A stretch of DNA of 64,000 nucleotides from an uncultured Siphonobacter sp. (GTDB lineage: Bacteria > Bacteroidota > Bacteroidia > Cytophagales > Spirosomataceae): the NCBI GenBank assembly GCA_913775095.1, contig CAJYIW010000002.1:124001-188000 (forward strand). The letters run 5' to 3'. Shown here piece after piece: positions 46,217 through 55,374 of the stretch. The notes under the pieces were generated by a model, which saw only the letters and a list, made by a program, of their open reading frames with translations, had not been told where the DNA came from and made no database searches. Every line of letters starts with the position of its first letter. The stretch's first letter is position 1. Position numbers and translations under genes: made by a program.

Positions 46217-46477
46217 ATGGAAGTAGAACGTAAGCTCAGAAAAGTCAGATTTGGTCGGGTGGTATCCAGCAGCATGGATAAGTCGGTTGTAATTACCGTC
46301 GAGCGGAAAGTGAAGCACCCCATCTACGGTAAATTCCAAAAGAAAACGACCAAATTGATGGTACACGACGAAAACAATGATTGTGGCGTCGGCGATACTA
46401 TCAAAGTGATGGAAACCCGTCCCTTGTCTAAAAACAAACGGTGGCGTTTGGTTGAAATCATCGAAAAAGCCAAGTAA
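46217..46477 (+). CDS. rpsQ: 30S ribosomal protein S17
   Basis: An 86-residue OB-fold protein binding 16S rRNA. Typical stretches are [33 protein letters not shown] and [24 protein letters not shown]. The following 80-nt spacer forms a long imperfect hairpin from CAGTTTTTCAG and CTGAAAAACTG. Confidence 0.98.
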   Translation: MEVERKLRKVRFGRVVSSSMDKSVVITVERKVKHPIYGKFQKKTTKLMVHDENNDCGVGDTIKVMETRPLSKNKRWRLVEIIEKAK

Positions 46478-46557
46478 TCAGGCAGTTTTTCAGTTTACAG
46501 ATTGGGATTATCTTTAATCTTTACTGCAAGCTGAAAAACTGAAATCTCAGCAAAGAC

Positions 46558-46926
46558 ATGCTTCAGCAAGAATCTAGATGTAGCGTAGCGGACAATAGTG
46601 GTGCCAAAGAGGTACTAGTAATCCGTGTGTTGGGCGGTACGGGCAAGCGGTATGCATCCATCGGCGATAAAGTCGTGGTGACCGTAAAGCAAGCCCTCTC
46701 TTCTTCAAACATGAAAAAGGGAACGGTGTCTAAAGCCGTTGTGGTTCGTACGAAAAAAGAAATACGCCGGAAAGATGGATCATACATCCGTTTTGAAGAT
46801 AATGCCGTCGTACTTCTCAATAACCAGGACGAGCCTCGGGGTACCCGGATCTTCGGACCGGTTGCTCGCGAATTGCGTGAAAAGCAATTCATGAAAATTG
46901 TTTCGCTGGCTCCTGAAGTGCTCTAA
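46558..46926 (+). CDS. rplN: 50S ribosomal protein L14
   Basis: A 122-residue protein of the intersubunit face, contacting helix 44 of 16S rRNA and L19. [27 protein letters not shown] and [35 protein letters not shown] are diagnostic. It starts a run of short spacers to rplX (30 nt). Confidence 0.99.
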   Translation: MLQQESRCSVADNSGAKEVLVIRVLGGTGKRYASIGDKVVVTVKQALSSSNMKKGTVSKAVVVRTKKEIRRKDGSYIRFEDNAVVLLNNQDEPRGTRIFGPVARELREKQFMKIVSLAPEVL

Positions 46927-46956
46927 TCACTCAGGATAATCGTACGAAATCAAACA

Positions 46957-47289
46957 ATGGAAAAGCAAAAGCAAGTGAAGCTTCACGTCCGCAGTGGTGA
47001 TACTGTACTAGTAATCGCCGGTGACGCCAAAGGAAAACAAGGCGTTATCAAATCTGTAGACCGCGAAAAGCAACGGGCTATCATTGAAGGTGTTAACTTG
47101 GTTAAAAAACACGTTAAGCCTTCAGCGACTAACCCTCAGGGAGAAATCAAGGAAATCGAAAGTCCTATCCACGTAAGCAATCTGCAAGTGGTAGACACGA
47201 AGACCGGACAGGCTTCCCGCACGGGCCGCAAGCCGAACGAAAAGGGTAAGTCCCAGCGTTACAGCAAGAAAAGCGGTAATCTCATTTAA
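46957..47289 (+). CDS. rplX: 50S ribosomal protein L24
   Basis: A 110-residue assembly initiator with a KOW motif (RSGDTVLVIAGDAKGKQGVIKSVDREKQRAIIEGVNLVKKHVKPS). The C-terminal half (KTGQASRTGRKPNEKGKSQRYSKKSG) is the basic tail usual in Bacteroidota. The spacer to rplE carries the GTGGGTCGG leader motif. Confidence 0.98.
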   Translation: MEKQKQVKLHVRSGDTVLVIAGDAKGKQGVIKSVDREKQRAIIEGVNLVKKHVKPSATNPQGEIKEIESPIHVSNLQVVDTKTGQASRTGRKPNEKGKSQRYSKKSGNLI

Positions 47290-47340
47290 GGTAATGAGCT
47301 AGTCTGATTCGTCGGACCGATCATTATCCATTTCCAAATC

Positions 47341-47360
47341 GTGGGTCGGAAATCCACAAA
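47341..47360 (+). promoter_or_regulatory. Leader motif shared with rplR, copy 1
   Basis: GTGGGTCGGAAATCCACAAA lies 12 nt upstream of rplE. It can form the short hairpin GTGG...CCAC and recurs, with one change, at 49416-49435 before rplR. Confidence 0.6.
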
Positions 47361-47372
47361 CCATTCGCATCA

Positions 47373-47927
47373 ATGGCAACTCCTAGATTAAAAGAAAAGT
47401 ACTTTGACGAAGTAGTTCCTGCTTTGAAAGAGAAGTTCCAGTACCAATCGGTGATGCAAGTACCGAAACTGGAAAAAATTGTGATCAACAAAGGTATTGG
47501 TGCCGCTGTTGCTGACAAGAAACTGGTAGACGTAGGTGTAGAAGAGCTTACGATTATCTCTGGTCAGAAAGCCGTAGCAACGATCTCTAAGAAAGCAATT
47601 TCAAACTTCAAGCTTCGCGAGAACATGCCCATCGGAGCAAAAGTTACGCTTCGCGGCGAAAAAATGTACGAATTCCTGGATCGTCTGACCGCAATCGCTC
47701 TGCCTCGCGTTCGTGACTTCAAAGGAATTAGTGACAAAGGTTTTGATGGTCGTGGTAACTACACGTTAGGTGTAAAAGAACAAATCATCTTCCCTGAAAT
47801 TTCAATCGATAAGGTTCAGAAAATCTCAGGTATGGATATCACGTTCGTTACTACAGCTAACTCTGATGCCGAAAGCTTAGAACTGCTGAAGGCTTTAGGA
47901 ATGCCCTTTGCTGGACAAAAAAAGTAA
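47373..47927 (+). CDS. rplE: 50S ribosomal protein L5
   Basis: A 184-residue protein of the central protuberance that binds 5S rRNA and contacts P-site t[78 protein letters not shown] and the terminal [26 protein letters not shown] are typical. Confidence 0.99.
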   Translation: MATPRLKEKYFDEVVPALKEKFQYQSVMQVPKLEKIVINKGIGAAVADKKLVDVGVEELTIISGQKAVATISKKAISNFKLRENMPIGAKVTLRGEKMYEFLDRLTAIALPRVRDFKGISDKGFDGRGNYTLGVKEQIIFPEISIDKVQKISGMDITFVTTANSDAESLELLKALGMPFAGQKK

Positions 47928-47987
47928 TTATTGATCCCCCGTTACTTCAACTCTGAAAAGGACGGGGACCAATTATAAGCAAACAAA

Positions 47988-48257
47988 ATGGCAAAAGAAT
48001 CAGTCAAAGCAAGAGAGCGGAAACGCGAGCGTATGGTAGCTAAGTATGCAGCGAAACGCAAAGCTCTTAAAGAGGCCGGCGATTACGAAGGTCTCGATAA
48101 ACTTCCCCGTAACGCTTCCCCCGTACGTCTGCACAACCGTTGCAAACTGACCGGACGTCCAAGAGGTTACATGCGGAAGTTTGGTATCAGCCGTGTTACG
48201 TTCCGTCAAATGGCTTCTGATGGAAAAATTCCAGGCGTAACGAAATCCAGCTGGTAA
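47988..48257 (+). CDS. rpsN: 30S ribosomal protein S14, long zinc-free form
   Basis: An 89-residue S14 of the long C-minus type. The zinc-binding CxxC pairs of the short form are missing (one Cys remains in [30 protein letters not shown]). It starts [24 protein letters not shown] and ends with the universal PGVTKSSW. It lies in the standard spc-operon position between L5 and S8. Confidence 0.98.
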   Translation: MAKESVKARERKRERMVAKYAAKRKALKEAGDYEGLDKLPRNASPVRLHNRCKLTGRPRGYMRKFGISRVTFRQMASDGKIPGVTKSSW

Positions 48258-48332
48258 TTTTTTGGTGTATCCATTTTGATTCTCTAATTTTGCGAGCCGT
48301 TTGACCGGCCCGTAGCAAAATCATATTCTTTC

Positions 48333-48728
48333 ATGGATCCGATTGCAGATTACTTGACCCGTCTGAGGAATGCCATCAAGGCTCGCCACAGAATCGTCGA
48401 GATCCCGGCTTCCAATCTCAAGAAAGAGATTACAAAAGTTCTTTTTGAGAAAGGCTATATTCAAAGTTATAAGTTCGACGACGAGGCTTCCGTACAGGGA
48501 ACCATCAAAGTTGCCTTAAAATACAACCCCCTGACGAAGCAGTCAGCCATTGTGAAGTTAACCCGGATCAGTAAGCCAGGTCTTCGCAAGTACACGGGTT
48601 CGAAAGAACTTCCTCGGGTGTTGAATGGTTTAGGCATCGCTATTCTTTCAACGTCGAAAGGAGTTATGACGGACAAAGAGGCTCGTACCCTGAATGTGGG
48701 TGGCGAAGTACTTTGCTACGTTTATTAA
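48333..48728 (+). CDS. rpsH: 30S ribosomal protein S8
   Basis: A 131-residue primary binding protein of 16S rRNA, a translational repressor of the spc operon in E. coli. It begins MDPIADYLTRLRNAIKARHRIVEIPASNLKKEI and ends with GIAILSTSKGVMTDKEARTLNVGGEVLCYVY. The spacer after it carries a 13-bp stem (48738-48780). Confidence 0.99.
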   Translation: MDPIADYLTRLRNAIKARHRIVEIPASNLKKEITKVLFEKGYIQSYKFDDEASVQGTIKVALKYNPLTKQSAIVKLTRISKPGLRKYTGSKELPRVLNGLGIAILSTSKGVMTDKEARTLNVGGEVLCYVY

Positions 48729-48737
48729 TCAACGCTG

Positions 48738-48781
48738 AATTAGCGGAGGGTAATCTGACCACTGAAAACCTCCGCTAATTC
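48738..48781 (+). other. Stem-loop between rpsH and rplF
   Basis: GAATTAGCGGAGG pairs with CCTCCGCTAATTC, 13 bp without mismatch, around a loop of about 18 nt that includes GACCACTGAAAA. The following ATTTTAAAAG is not a clean T tract, so it may be a regulatory or processing structure and not a terminator. Confidence 0.7.
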
Positions 48782-48799
48782 ATTTTAAAAGAAGATACC

Positions 48800-49354
48800 A
48801 TGTCACGCATTGGTAAAAAAATCATCACTCTGCCTGCTGGCGTAACGGTAAACGTTGACAAAAGCCTGGTTACTGTAAAAGGACCTAAAGGTGAACTGTC
48901 ACAAGCTATCGACCCAGATATTACGGTAGAAATCGAGGGAAGCGAGTTACAAGTGGTTCGCCCTACCGAGCAAAAACGCCACAAGGCACTTCACGGTCTG
49001 TACCGTGCCCTGATCAACAATATGGTAGTAGGTGTAAGCACTGGCTACCGTACTGAAATGGAAATCGTAGGGGTAGGTTATAAAGCTTCTAACCAGGGTA
49101 ATATCCTTGAGTTAGCTTTAGGCTACTCTCACAGCATTTTCGTTGCTATTCCTTCAGAACTGAAGGTGACCACAGCAATGGAAAAAGGTCAAAACCCTAA
49201 AGTGGTTTTGGAAGGTATTGACAAGCAACTAATCGGCCAGGTCGCTGCCAAAATTAAGTCTCTGCGTAAAGTTGAGCCTTACAAAGGCAAAGGTATTCGC
49301 TTCACTGGTGAATTCGTGCGTCGTAAAGCTGGTAAAGCGGCTGGTAAAAAATAA
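48800..49354 (+). CDS. rplF: 50S ribosomal protein L6
   Basis: A 184-residue two-domain protein near the sarcin-ricin loop. MSRIGKKIITLPAGVTVNVD, HGLYRALINNMVVGVSTGYRTEMEIVGVGYKA and VAAKIKSLRKVEPYKGKGIRFTGEFVRRKAGKAAGKK are standard. A 15-bp terminator-like palindrome follows. Confidence 0.99.
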   Translation: MSRIGKKIITLPAGVTVNVDKSLVTVKGPKGELSQAIDPDITVEIEGSELQVVRPTEQKRHKALHGLYRALINNMVVGVSTGYRTEMEIVGVGYKASNQGNILELALGYSHSIFVAIPSELKVTTAMEKGQNPKVVLEGIDKQLIGQVAAKIKSLRKVEPYKGKGIRFTGEFVRRKAGKAAGKK

Positions 49355-49361
49355 ATTATTA

Positions 49362-49406
49362 ATAAAAAGCTTTAAACGCTTCATCGAAGTATTTAAAGCT
49401 TTTTAT
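49362..49406 (+). terminator. Terminator-like hairpin between rplF and rplR
   Basis: ATAAAAAGCTTTAAA and TTTAAAGCTTTTTAT form a perfect 15-bp stem (49362-49376 with 49392-49406). The stem itself ends in T residues. As it lies inside the superoperon it may attenuate, or stabilise processed ends. Confidence 0.6.
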
Positions 49407-49415
49407 TTCAACGTA

Positions 49416-49435
49416 GTGGGTCGGTAATCCACAAA
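49416..49435 (+). promoter_or_regulatory. Leader motif shared with rplE, copy 2
   Basis: GTGGGTCGGTAATCCACAAA lies 14 nt upstream of rplR and matches the copy before rplE at 19 of 20 bases. Confidence 0.6.
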
Positions 49436-49449
49436 ATCCAAGTAATTCA

Positions 49450-49797
49450 ATGGCAACTACAAAAGACTCTCGGCGGTTACGGATTAAACGTAGCATCCGT
49501 AGTAAAATAGCCGGAACTCCTGAGCGTCCTCGTTTAACGGTATTCCGTTCAAATAAGGGTGTATACGCACAAATCATTGATGACGAAGCAGGTAAAACCA
49601 TTGCTTCTTTTTCTTCTTTCGAATTAGGCGTTCAGGGTAACAATGTTGATGCAGCAAAAGAAGTAGGCTTGAAAGTAGCCGAAAAAGCAAAAGCTGCTGG
49701 TATTGAATCTGTAATCTTTGACCGGAACGGTTATCTGTATCACGGGAAAGTTAAAGCAGTAGCTGAGGGAGCCCGTGAAGGAGGACTTCAATTCTAA
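49450..49797 (+). CDS. rplR: 50S ribosomal protein L18
   Basis: A 115-residue 5S rRNA-binding protein. [46 protein letters not shown] and the terminal [26 protein letters not shown] are diagnostic. rpsE follows after 12 nt. Confidence 0.99.
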   Translation: MATTKDSRRLRIKRSIRSKIAGTPERPRLTVFRSNKGVYAQIIDDEAGKTIASFSSFELGVQGNNVDAAKEVGLKVAEKAKAAGIESVIFDRNGYLYHGKVKAVAEGAREGGLQF

Positions 49798-49809
49798 TTT
49801 CAAAGAATC

Positions 49810-50322
49810 ATGCAAACGAACAGACCTACTAAGTATAACGAGTCAGAGTTGAAGGAACGTGTTGTTGCTATCAACCGTGTAGCCAAAGTAGTAAAAGGCG
49901 GTCGTCGCTTTAGCTTCTCTGCTATCGTAGTTGTTGGTGATGGCAAAGGTGTGGTTGGTTACGGTTTAGGTAAAGCTAACGAAGTAACGGACGCCATCGC
50001 TAAAGGTATCGAAGACGCTAAGAAAAACATCGTGCAGGTTCCTCTGCTGAAGCACACGGTACCTCACGATATGGAAGGTAAGTTTTCAGGTGGTTTCGTA
50101 CTGCTGAAGCCTGCTGCTCCTGGTACGGGTGTTATCGCTGGTGGTGCCATGCGTGCCGTACTGGAAAGTGCCGGTGTTCGTGACGTATTAGCGAAATCTA
50201 AAGGATCTTCGAATCCTCACAACGTAGTAAAAGCTACGGTAGATGCTTTACTTAAGATGCGTGCACCTCATGAGGTAGCTCGTCAGCGTGGAGTGAAGTT
50301 GACAACAGTATTCAATGGATAA
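49810..50322 (+). CDS. rpsE: 30S ribosomal protein S5
   Basis: A 170-residue protein of the mRNA entry site and decoding fidelity. It has [47 protein letters not shown] (double-stranded RNA-binding part) and [47 protein letters not shown] 16-bp stem-loop follows before rpmD. Confidence 0.99.
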   Translation: MQTNRPTKYNESELKERVVAINRVAKVVKGGRRFSFSAIVVVGDGKGVVGYGLGKANEVTDAIAKGIEDAKKNIVQVPLLKHTVPHDMEGKFSGGFVLLKPAAPGTGVIAGGAMRAVLESAGVRDVLAKSKGSSNPHNVVKATVDALLKMRAPHEVARQRGVKLTTVFNG

Positions 50323-50334
50323 GTCATAGAGTTC

Positions 50335-50375
50335 TTAATTCTTTATCTCTGAAATTTTTAGAGATAAAGAATTAA
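50335..50375 (+). other. Perfect 16-bp stem-loop between rpsE and rpmD
   Basis: TTAATTCTTTATCTCT (50335-50350) pairs fully with AGAGATAAAGAATTAA (50360-50375), leaving a 9-nt loop. No T tract follows, so it is not a typical terminator. It ends 20 nt before rpmD. Confidence 0.7.
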
Positions 50376-50395
50376 AGACAAAGAACTTTAAAGAA

Positions 50396-50575
50396 ATGGC
50401 AAAGGTTAAACTTACTCAGGTTCGCAGCACGATTGAACGTCCTGAAAACCAAAAGCGTACTATCAAAGCCCTGGGTTTGGGCAAAATTAATCGCAGTGTG
50501 GAAGTCGAGTTGAATGATGCCATTGCTGGTATGATTCGCAAGGTGAACCACCTCATTCAAGTAGAAGAAATCTAA
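50396..50575 (+). CDS. rpmD: 50S ribosomal protein L30
   Basis: A 59-residue protein read by hand: it begins MAKVKLTQVRSTIERPENQ, continues KRTIKALGLGKINRSVEV and ends MIRKVNHLIQVEEI. The GLGKINRSVE segment is the L30 signature, and the position between rpsE and rplO is universal. The ATG at 50396 and TAA at 50573-50575 are clear. Confidence 0.97.
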   Translation: MAKVKLTQVRSTIERPENQKRTIKALGLGKINRSVEVELNDAIAGMIRKVNHLIQVEEI

Positions 50576-50621
50576 GAACTCAGTGGGTAAACTCTGTTTT
50601 ACTCTTTGAATCCATACGAAA

Positions 50622-51068
50622 ATGAATCTTAGCAATTTGAAACCAGCCCCCGGCTCTACGAAAGTAGGTAAGCGTGTGGGTCGTGGACAAGGCTCTGGTA
50701 AAGGAGCTACTTCTGCTCGCGGTCACAAAGGGGCTCAGTCTCGCTCTGGCTACAGCAGCAAAAGAAGTTTCGAAGGCGGTCAGATGCCTTTACAACGTCG
50801 TGTACCTAAGTTTGGTTTTAACAACCTGAACCGTGTTGAATACAAAGGTATTAACCTTGATGCTATTCAATCACTGGTAGAAAAAACCAACGCTACGGTT
50901 GTTGACATCGAGCTGCTTTACAATAACGGTCTGGTTGGTAAAAACGACCTCGTTAAAGTGCTGAGCCGTGGAGAAGTGAAATCAGCTGTAGAAATTAAAG
51001 CTCACGCTTTCTCCAAAACAGCTGCTGAATCCATCGAAAAAGCAGGTGGTAAAGCCGTTACGGTTTAA
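50622..51068 (+). CDS. rplO: 50S ribosomal protein L15
   Basis: A 148-residue late-assembly protein. MNLSNLKPAPGSTKVGKRVGRGQGSGKGATSARGHKGAQSRSGYSSKRSFEGGQMPLQRRVPKFGF is the typical flexible, Gly/Arg-rich N-terminal half; the C-terminal half has the L15e/L18e-like fold ending KAHAFSKTAAESIEKAGGKAVTV. secY follows after 41 nt. Confidence 0.99.
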   Translation: MNLSNLKPAPGSTKVGKRVGRGQGSGKGATSARGHKGAQSRSGYSSKRSFEGGQMPLQRRVPKFGFNNLNRVEYKGINLDAIQSLVEKTNATVVDIELLYNNGLVGKNDLVKVLSRGEVKSAVEIKAHAFSKTAAESIEKAGGKAVTV

Positions 51069-51109
51069 TAACCCGGTTGAACGACAGGTGAATTTGAATC
51101 CTCGCTGGA

Positions 51110-52432
51110 ATGAACAAGTTTATAACTACACTCAAGAACATTTGGTCCATTGAGGAGCTCCGCACCCGGATCCTCAACACTCTGTTGTTCATTACTGTTT
51201 ATCGTATAGGGTCATATATTGTCCTGCCCGGTATTGATCCGGCTCGACTTCCTAAAGGCCAGGGAAATGGTTTGCTGGATTTGATTAATACCTTCTCCGG
51301 AGGTGCTTTTCAAAACGCTTCAATTTTCGCTTTAGGGATTATGCCTTATATCTCGGCGTCTATTGCAATTCAGCTGTTGACCATTGCATTACCGTATTTC
51401 CAAAAAATGCAGAAAGACGGAGAGTCTGGTCGGCGTAAGCTTAATCAGATCACCCGGGTTTTAACCATTTTCGTTACTACGGCTCAGGCTATTGCTTATA
51501 CACAGTCGCAGATTCCGGCCGAAGCTCTTATGATTGAGCGGAGCTGGTTTACTATCTACTCGACCATTATCCTGATTTCTGGTACTATCTTCTGTATGTG
51601 GATGGGCGAGCGAATCACTGATAAAGGAATCGGTAATGGTATCTCTCTGCTGATTATGATTGGTATCGTAGCTCGTTTCCCGGTTTCACTTTTACAGGAA
51701 GCTGGTTCACGCGGTACAGGTGGAGCTTTGATTTTTGTGATTGAACTGGTTGCTCTTTACTTCGTAGTAATGGGTGCCGTACTCATCACGCAGGCTACCC
51801 GCCGGATTCCGGTCCAATATGCCAAGCAGGTAGTAGGAAATAAAGTAGTAGGTGGACAGCGTCAATACATTCCATTAAAGCTTAACGCGGCAGGTGTAAT
51901 GCCTATCATTTTCGCTCAGGCTTTAATGTTCGTTCCAGGTTTAGTTGCAGGATATTTTGCTGAAAAAAGTGATACTGCTCAGTCGATTGCTCAGGCATTC
52001 AACAGCTACGATCACTGGCAGTACAATGTTCTTTTCGGTTTCCTGATTATTGTATTCACGTATTTCTATACCGCTATCTCAGTCAATCCTCAACAGATTG
52101 CTGATGATATGAAAAGAAGTGGTGGTTTTATTCCTGGGGTTAAACCTGGTTTTGAAACTTCGGAATACATTGGTCAGATTCTGGACCGTATTACCTTACC
52201 TGGAGCTATCATGCTGGCTTTAGTAGCAGTAATGCCTTCTATTGCCCGCTTATTCGGTATCTCACAAGGATTTGCTCAATTCTTCGGTGGTACATCTCTA
52301 TTGATTTTAGTTGGAGTAGTACTGGATACTTTGCAGCAAATTGAAAGTTATCTTCTCATGCGTCGGTATGAGGGATTAATGAAATCTGGTCGCGTTCAAG
52401 GTAGAACTACCGAAAGCGTATCGACTATTTAA
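51110..52432 (+). CDS. secY: Protein translocase subunit SecY
   Basis: The 440-residue channel subunit of the Sec translocon, with ten transmembrane helices. Recognisable parts are the N-terminal LKNIWSIEELRTRILNTLLFITVYRIGSYIVLPGIDP, the plug/TM2 region GGAFQNASIFALGIMPYISASIAIQLL, QATRRIPVQYAKQVVG in the cytoplasmic loop, and ADDMKRSGGFIPGVKPG. adk, which follows secY in many bacteria, is absent; map follows after 11 nt. Confidence 0.98.
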   Translation: MNKFITTLKNIWSIEELRTRILNTLLFITVYRIGSYIVLPGIDPARLPKGQGNGLLDLINTFSGGAFQNASIFALGIMPYISASIAIQLLTIALPYFQKMQKDGESGRRKLNQITRVLTIFVTTAQAIAYTQSQIPAEALMIERSWFTIYSTIILISGTIFCMWMGERITDKGIGNGISLLIMIGIVARFPVSLLQEAGSRGTGGALIFVIELVALYFVVMGAVLITQATRRIPVQYAKQVVGNKVVGGQRQYIPLKLNAAGVMPIIFAQALMFVPGLVAGYFAEKSDTAQSIAQAFNSYDHWQYNVLFGFLIIVFTYFYTAISVNPQQIADDMKRSGGFIPGVKPGFETSEYIGQILDRITLPGAIMLALVAVMPSIARLFGISQGFAQFFGGTSLLILVGVVLDTLQQIESYLLMRRYEGLMKSGRVQGRTTESVSTI

Positions 52433-52443
52433 TTCTTTAGAAG

Positions 52444-53235
52444 ATGATTTATCTCAAAACTGACGAAGAGATTGAATTAATCAAAATCAGTGCTCAGGTT
52501 TTGGGTAAGGCTCACGCTGAAGTAGCTAAACTGATTAGCCCAGGAGTTACTACCAAAGAACTCGATAAGGTTGCGGAGGAATTTATTCGTGATCATAATG
52601 GTTCTCCTTCTTTCAAAGGATACAACGGATTTCCTGCTGCGTTATGCATCTCGGTTAATGAAGTTGTCGTTCACGGATTCCCAAGCGGGTATCGATTGAA
52701 AGAAGGCGATATTATTTCGGTGGATTGTGGAGTATTCCTGAATAATTACCACTCCGATAGTGCTTTTACCTATCCAGTTGGAGAAGTAAAGCCAGAAGTT
52801 AAAGCCCTCTTAAAAAGAACGTATGAGTCTCTTTATGCAGGCATTGACAAAGCAGTAGCAGGAAATCGGATTGGTGACGTCGGTTTTGCAGTACAGAGTT
52901 ATGTGGAGCAATTTGGTTACGGAGTGGTCCGCGAGTTAGTTGGACATGGAGTAGGCAAATTTCTTCATGAAGGCCCAGAAGTTCCGAATTATGGAAGACG
53001 TGGTCAGGGACCTCAATTGAAAGAAGGCATGACCTTGGCAATTGAGCCGATGATTACCCTGGGTAAACGAAGTGTAGTACAGGAGAAAGATGGCTGGACC
53101 ATCCGCACTACTGATCGCTTGCCGGCTGCTCATTTCGAGCATACCGTAGCCATTCGTAAAGGTAAAGCAGAAATCCTGACTACGTTCGAATACATTGAGC
53201 AAGTACTGGCTGAAAGAAGTATGGCCATCGCATAA
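52444..53235 (+). CDS. map: Methionine aminopeptidase, type I
   Basis: It removes the initiator methionine from nascent proteins. It has 263 residues. Metal ligands are visible: two Asp in ISVDCGVFLNNYHSDSAFTYPVG, His in VRELVGHGVGKFLHEGP, Glu in TLAIEPMITLG and Glu in AAHFEHTVAIRKG. There is no N-terminal SH3-binding extension, so it is the simple type Ia. The unit continues to infA across a spacer with an 11-bp stem-loop. Confidence 0.98.
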   Translation: MIYLKTDEEIELIKISAQVLGKAHAEVAKLISPGVTTKELDKVAEEFIRDHNGSPSFKGYNGFPAALCISVNEVVVHGFPSGYRLKEGDIISVDCGVFLNNYHSDSAFTYPVGEVKPEVKALLKRTYESLYAGIDKAVAGNRIGDVGFAVQSYVEQFGYGVVRELVGHGVGKFLHEGPEVPNYGRRGQGPQLKEGMTLAIEPMITLGKRSVVQEKDGWTIRTTDRLPAAHFEHTVAIRKGKAEILTTFEYIEQVLAERSMAIA

Positions 53236-53238
53236 ACA

Positions 53239-53288
53239 TTAGGATAGGGCGATTACTTCTTAATAATTGAAAAATATCCCTATCCTAA
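53239..53288 (+). other. Stem-loop between map and infA
   Basis: TTAGGATAGGG (53239-53249) pairs with CCCTATCCTAA (53278-53288), 11 bp, with a 28-nt AT-rich loop. It ends 9 nt before infA, where it could influence translation initiation. Confidence 0.6.
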
Positions 53289-53297
53289 GCCAAAAAC

Positions 53298-53516
53298 ATG
53301 GCAAAGCAAAGCTCTATCACTACTGACGGAATCATTTTAGAAGCATTATCCAATGCAATGTTTCGGGTTCAACTTGAAAACAAGCATGAAGTAATTGCTC
53401 ACATTTCTGGAAAGATGCGGATGCACTACATCAAAATTCTTCCCGGGGATAAAGTGAGATTGGAAATGTCTCCTTATGATTTGTCTAAGGCTCGTATTAC
53501 CTACCGTTACAAGTAA
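53298..53516 (+). CDS. infA: Translation initiation factor IF-1
   Basis: A 72-residue S1/OB-fold protein that binds the A site during initiation: [72 protein letters not shown], here cited only in part by its signature segments [11 protein letters not shown] and [18 protein letters not shown]. Length and position between map and rpmJ are standard. Confidence 0.99.
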   Translation: MAKQSSITTDGIILEALSNAMFRVQLENKHEVIAHISGKMRMHYIKILPGDKVRLEMSPYDLSKARITYRYK

Positions 53517-53578
53517 TCAAATTAGTTTCCATTTTTCAGTGAAGAGCTGAAATCTGAAAGCTGAAAAACTTGAATAAA

Positions 53579-53695
53579 ATGAAAGTTAAAGCTTCGATCA
53601 AAAAGCGTAGTGCTGATTGCAAAGTAATTCGTCGCAAAGGAAAGCTCTTCGTGATCAACAAGAAAAACCCTAAGTTCAAACAACGTCAAGGTTAA
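53579..53695 (+). CDS. rpmJ: 50S ribosomal protein L36, zinc-free form
   Basis: A 38-residue protein read by hand, starting [20 protein letters not shown] and ending NPKFKQRQG. In zinc-binding L36 the ligands are three Cys and one His; here only Cys14 remains and the other positions are Ser, Asn/Lys and Phe, the C-minus type usual in Bacteroidota. The ATG at 53579 is 7 nt after a CTGAAAAAC hairpin arm. It lies between infA and rpsM. Confidence 0.97.
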   Translation: MKVKASIKKRSADCKVIRRKGKLFVINKKNPKFKQRQG

Positions 53696-53735
53696 TTCCG
53701 CTCGATTTTGAGCGTACAAACTTATCCGACCAAAT

Positions 53736-54113
53736 ATGGCTCGTATTGCAGGGGTAGACATTCCCGACAAAAAGCGAGGAGAAATCGCTCTCACGTACAT
53801 CTTCGGCATTGGCCGTAGCTTGTCTCGCACTATTTTAGCTAAAGCTGGCGTTAGCGTTGATAAAAAAGCTGGCGAATGGAATGACGAAGAATCCACTGCG
53901 ATTCGTAACGTCATTAGTTCTGAGTACAAGACGGAAGGTCCGCTGCGTTCAGAAATCCAATTAAACATCAAACGTTTGATGGATATCGGATGCTACCGTG
54001 GTCTTCGTCACCGTAAAGGATTACCTCTCCGTGGTCAGAAAACGAAGAATAACTCCCGTACTCGGAAAGGTAAACGTAAGACGGTTGCTAACAAGAAGAA
54101 AGCAACGAAATAA
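53736..54113 (+). CDS. rpsM: 30S ribosomal protein S13
   Basis: A 125-residue head protein contacting P-site t[37 protein letters not shown] (helix-two-turn-helix) and [37 protein letters not shown] are typical. Confidence 0.99.
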   Translation: MARIAGVDIPDKKRGEIALTYIFGIGRSLSRTILAKAGVSVDKKAGEWNDEESTAIRNVISSEYKTEGPLRSEIQLNIKRLMDIGCYRGLRHRKGLPLRGQKTKNNSRTRKGKRKTVANKKKATK

Positions 54114-54179
54114 TTAGTTTAAGTTTAAAGTTTGAGTGACTCAGGCTTTAAACTTAAAACTTAAACAACACCATCAGAA

Positions 54180-54575
54180 ATGGCTCAGGCAAAACGGAAA
54201 GACAAAGCCAAAAAGCGGGTCGTAGTGGTAGAACCTGTTGGACAGGTTCACATCAGAGCTACGTTTAACAACATTATCATTTCAATTACCAACAACCAAG
54301 GTCAGGTAATTTCATGGGCTTCGGCCGGTAAAATGGGCTTCAAGGGTTCTAAAAAGAACACTCCTTATGCGGCCCAGGTTGCTGCAGCTAACTGTGCTCA
54401 GGTTGCTCATGAAGCTGGTATGCGTAAAGCTGAAGTTTTCGTTAAGGGCCCAGGCTCAGGACGTGAATCAGCGATCCGTACCATCCAAGGTTCAGGTATT
54501 GAGGTAACGTTGATTAAGGATATTACTCCTCTGCCCCACAACGGCTGTCGTCCTCCTAAGCGTCGTCGTGTCTAG
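54180..54575 (+). CDS. rpsK: 30S ribosomal protein S11
   Basis: A 131-residue platform protein near the E site. [49 protein letters not shown] and the C-terminal [18 protein letters not shown] are diagnostic. The spacer before it is an imperfect hairpin of TTTAAGTTTAAAG and CTTTAAACTTAAA words. Confidence 0.99.
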   Translation: MAQAKRKDKAKKRVVVVEPVGQVHIRATFNNIIISITNNQGQVISWASAGKMGFKGSKKNTPYAAQVAAANCAQVAHEAGMRKAEVFVKGPGSGRESAIRTIQGSGIEVTLIKDITPLPHNGCRPPKRRRV

Positions 54576-54746
54576 TTAACGACGAGTACGCTTTCTCTAT
54601 TTAGGTTCCACTGGTTGGTGATTATCAGTATTGGGCCGAACAATTAATCAAACAATCACCTTGTCTTTTTGACAACTCAAAAGATACAGGAAACAGGATA
54701 TACTCCATAAGCACTGCTTCAGAGCTATCCTATCCAACTTATTTTC

Positions 54747-55355
54747 ATGGCACGTTATACAGGTCCCAAGGCAAAAATCTCTCGTCGTTTCGGCGATGCA
54801 GCCGTTCTCGGTGGAGGTAAAGCCGTTTCTCGCAAAAACTATGGTCCCGGCCAACATGGCAAGGGCAAGCGGGGTAAAAAGTCTGAATACTCTCTCCAAT
54901 TGCAGGAAAAGCAAAAGGTGAAATATACATACGGTATCTTGGAAAGACAATTCGAAAATCTTTTCCATAAAGCAGCCGTACGTGAAGGTATCACGGGTGA
55001 AAACCTGTTGAAATTATGCGAAGCTCGTCTGGATAACACGGTTTATCGCTTAGGTATTGCTCCTACGCGTCGTGCTGCCCGTCAGTTAGTAGTTCACAAA
55101 CACATCGTTGTTGACGGTGAAATTGTAAACGTACCTTCTTATTCTCTGCGTCCTGGTCAACTGATTTCAGTTCGTGAGAAATCAAAATCTCTTGAAGCAG
55201 TTCAGAACAGCTTAGCTGGCCGTAACACGAAACGTTATAACTGGTTGGAGTGGGAAAATTCTGAATTACAAGGTAAGTTTGTTACTTACCCAGAACGCGA
55301 CCAGATTCCTGAGAGCTTCAACGAGCAGGCAATCGTCGAATTGTACTCGAAGTAA
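54747..55355 (+). CDS. rpsD: 30S ribosomal protein S4
   Basis: A 202-residue primary 16S rRNA-binding protein and, in E. coli, the repressor of the alpha operon. It has [22 protein letters not shown], then the S4 RNA-binding domain [56 protein letters not shown] 170-nt leader precedes it and a 140-nt spacer with two hairpins follows. Confidence 0.99.
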   Translation: MARYTGPKAKISRRFGDAAVLGGGKAVSRKNYGPGQHGKGKRGKKSEYSLQLQEKQKVKYTYGILERQFENLFHKAAVREGITGENLLKLCEARLDNTVYRLGIAPTRRAARQLVVHKHIVVDGEIVNVPSYSLRPGQLISVREKSKSLEAVQNSLAGRNTKRYNWLEWENSELQGKFVTYPERDQIPESFNEQAIVELYSK

Positions 55356-55374
55356 TTAGGGTCGAATATATTTC

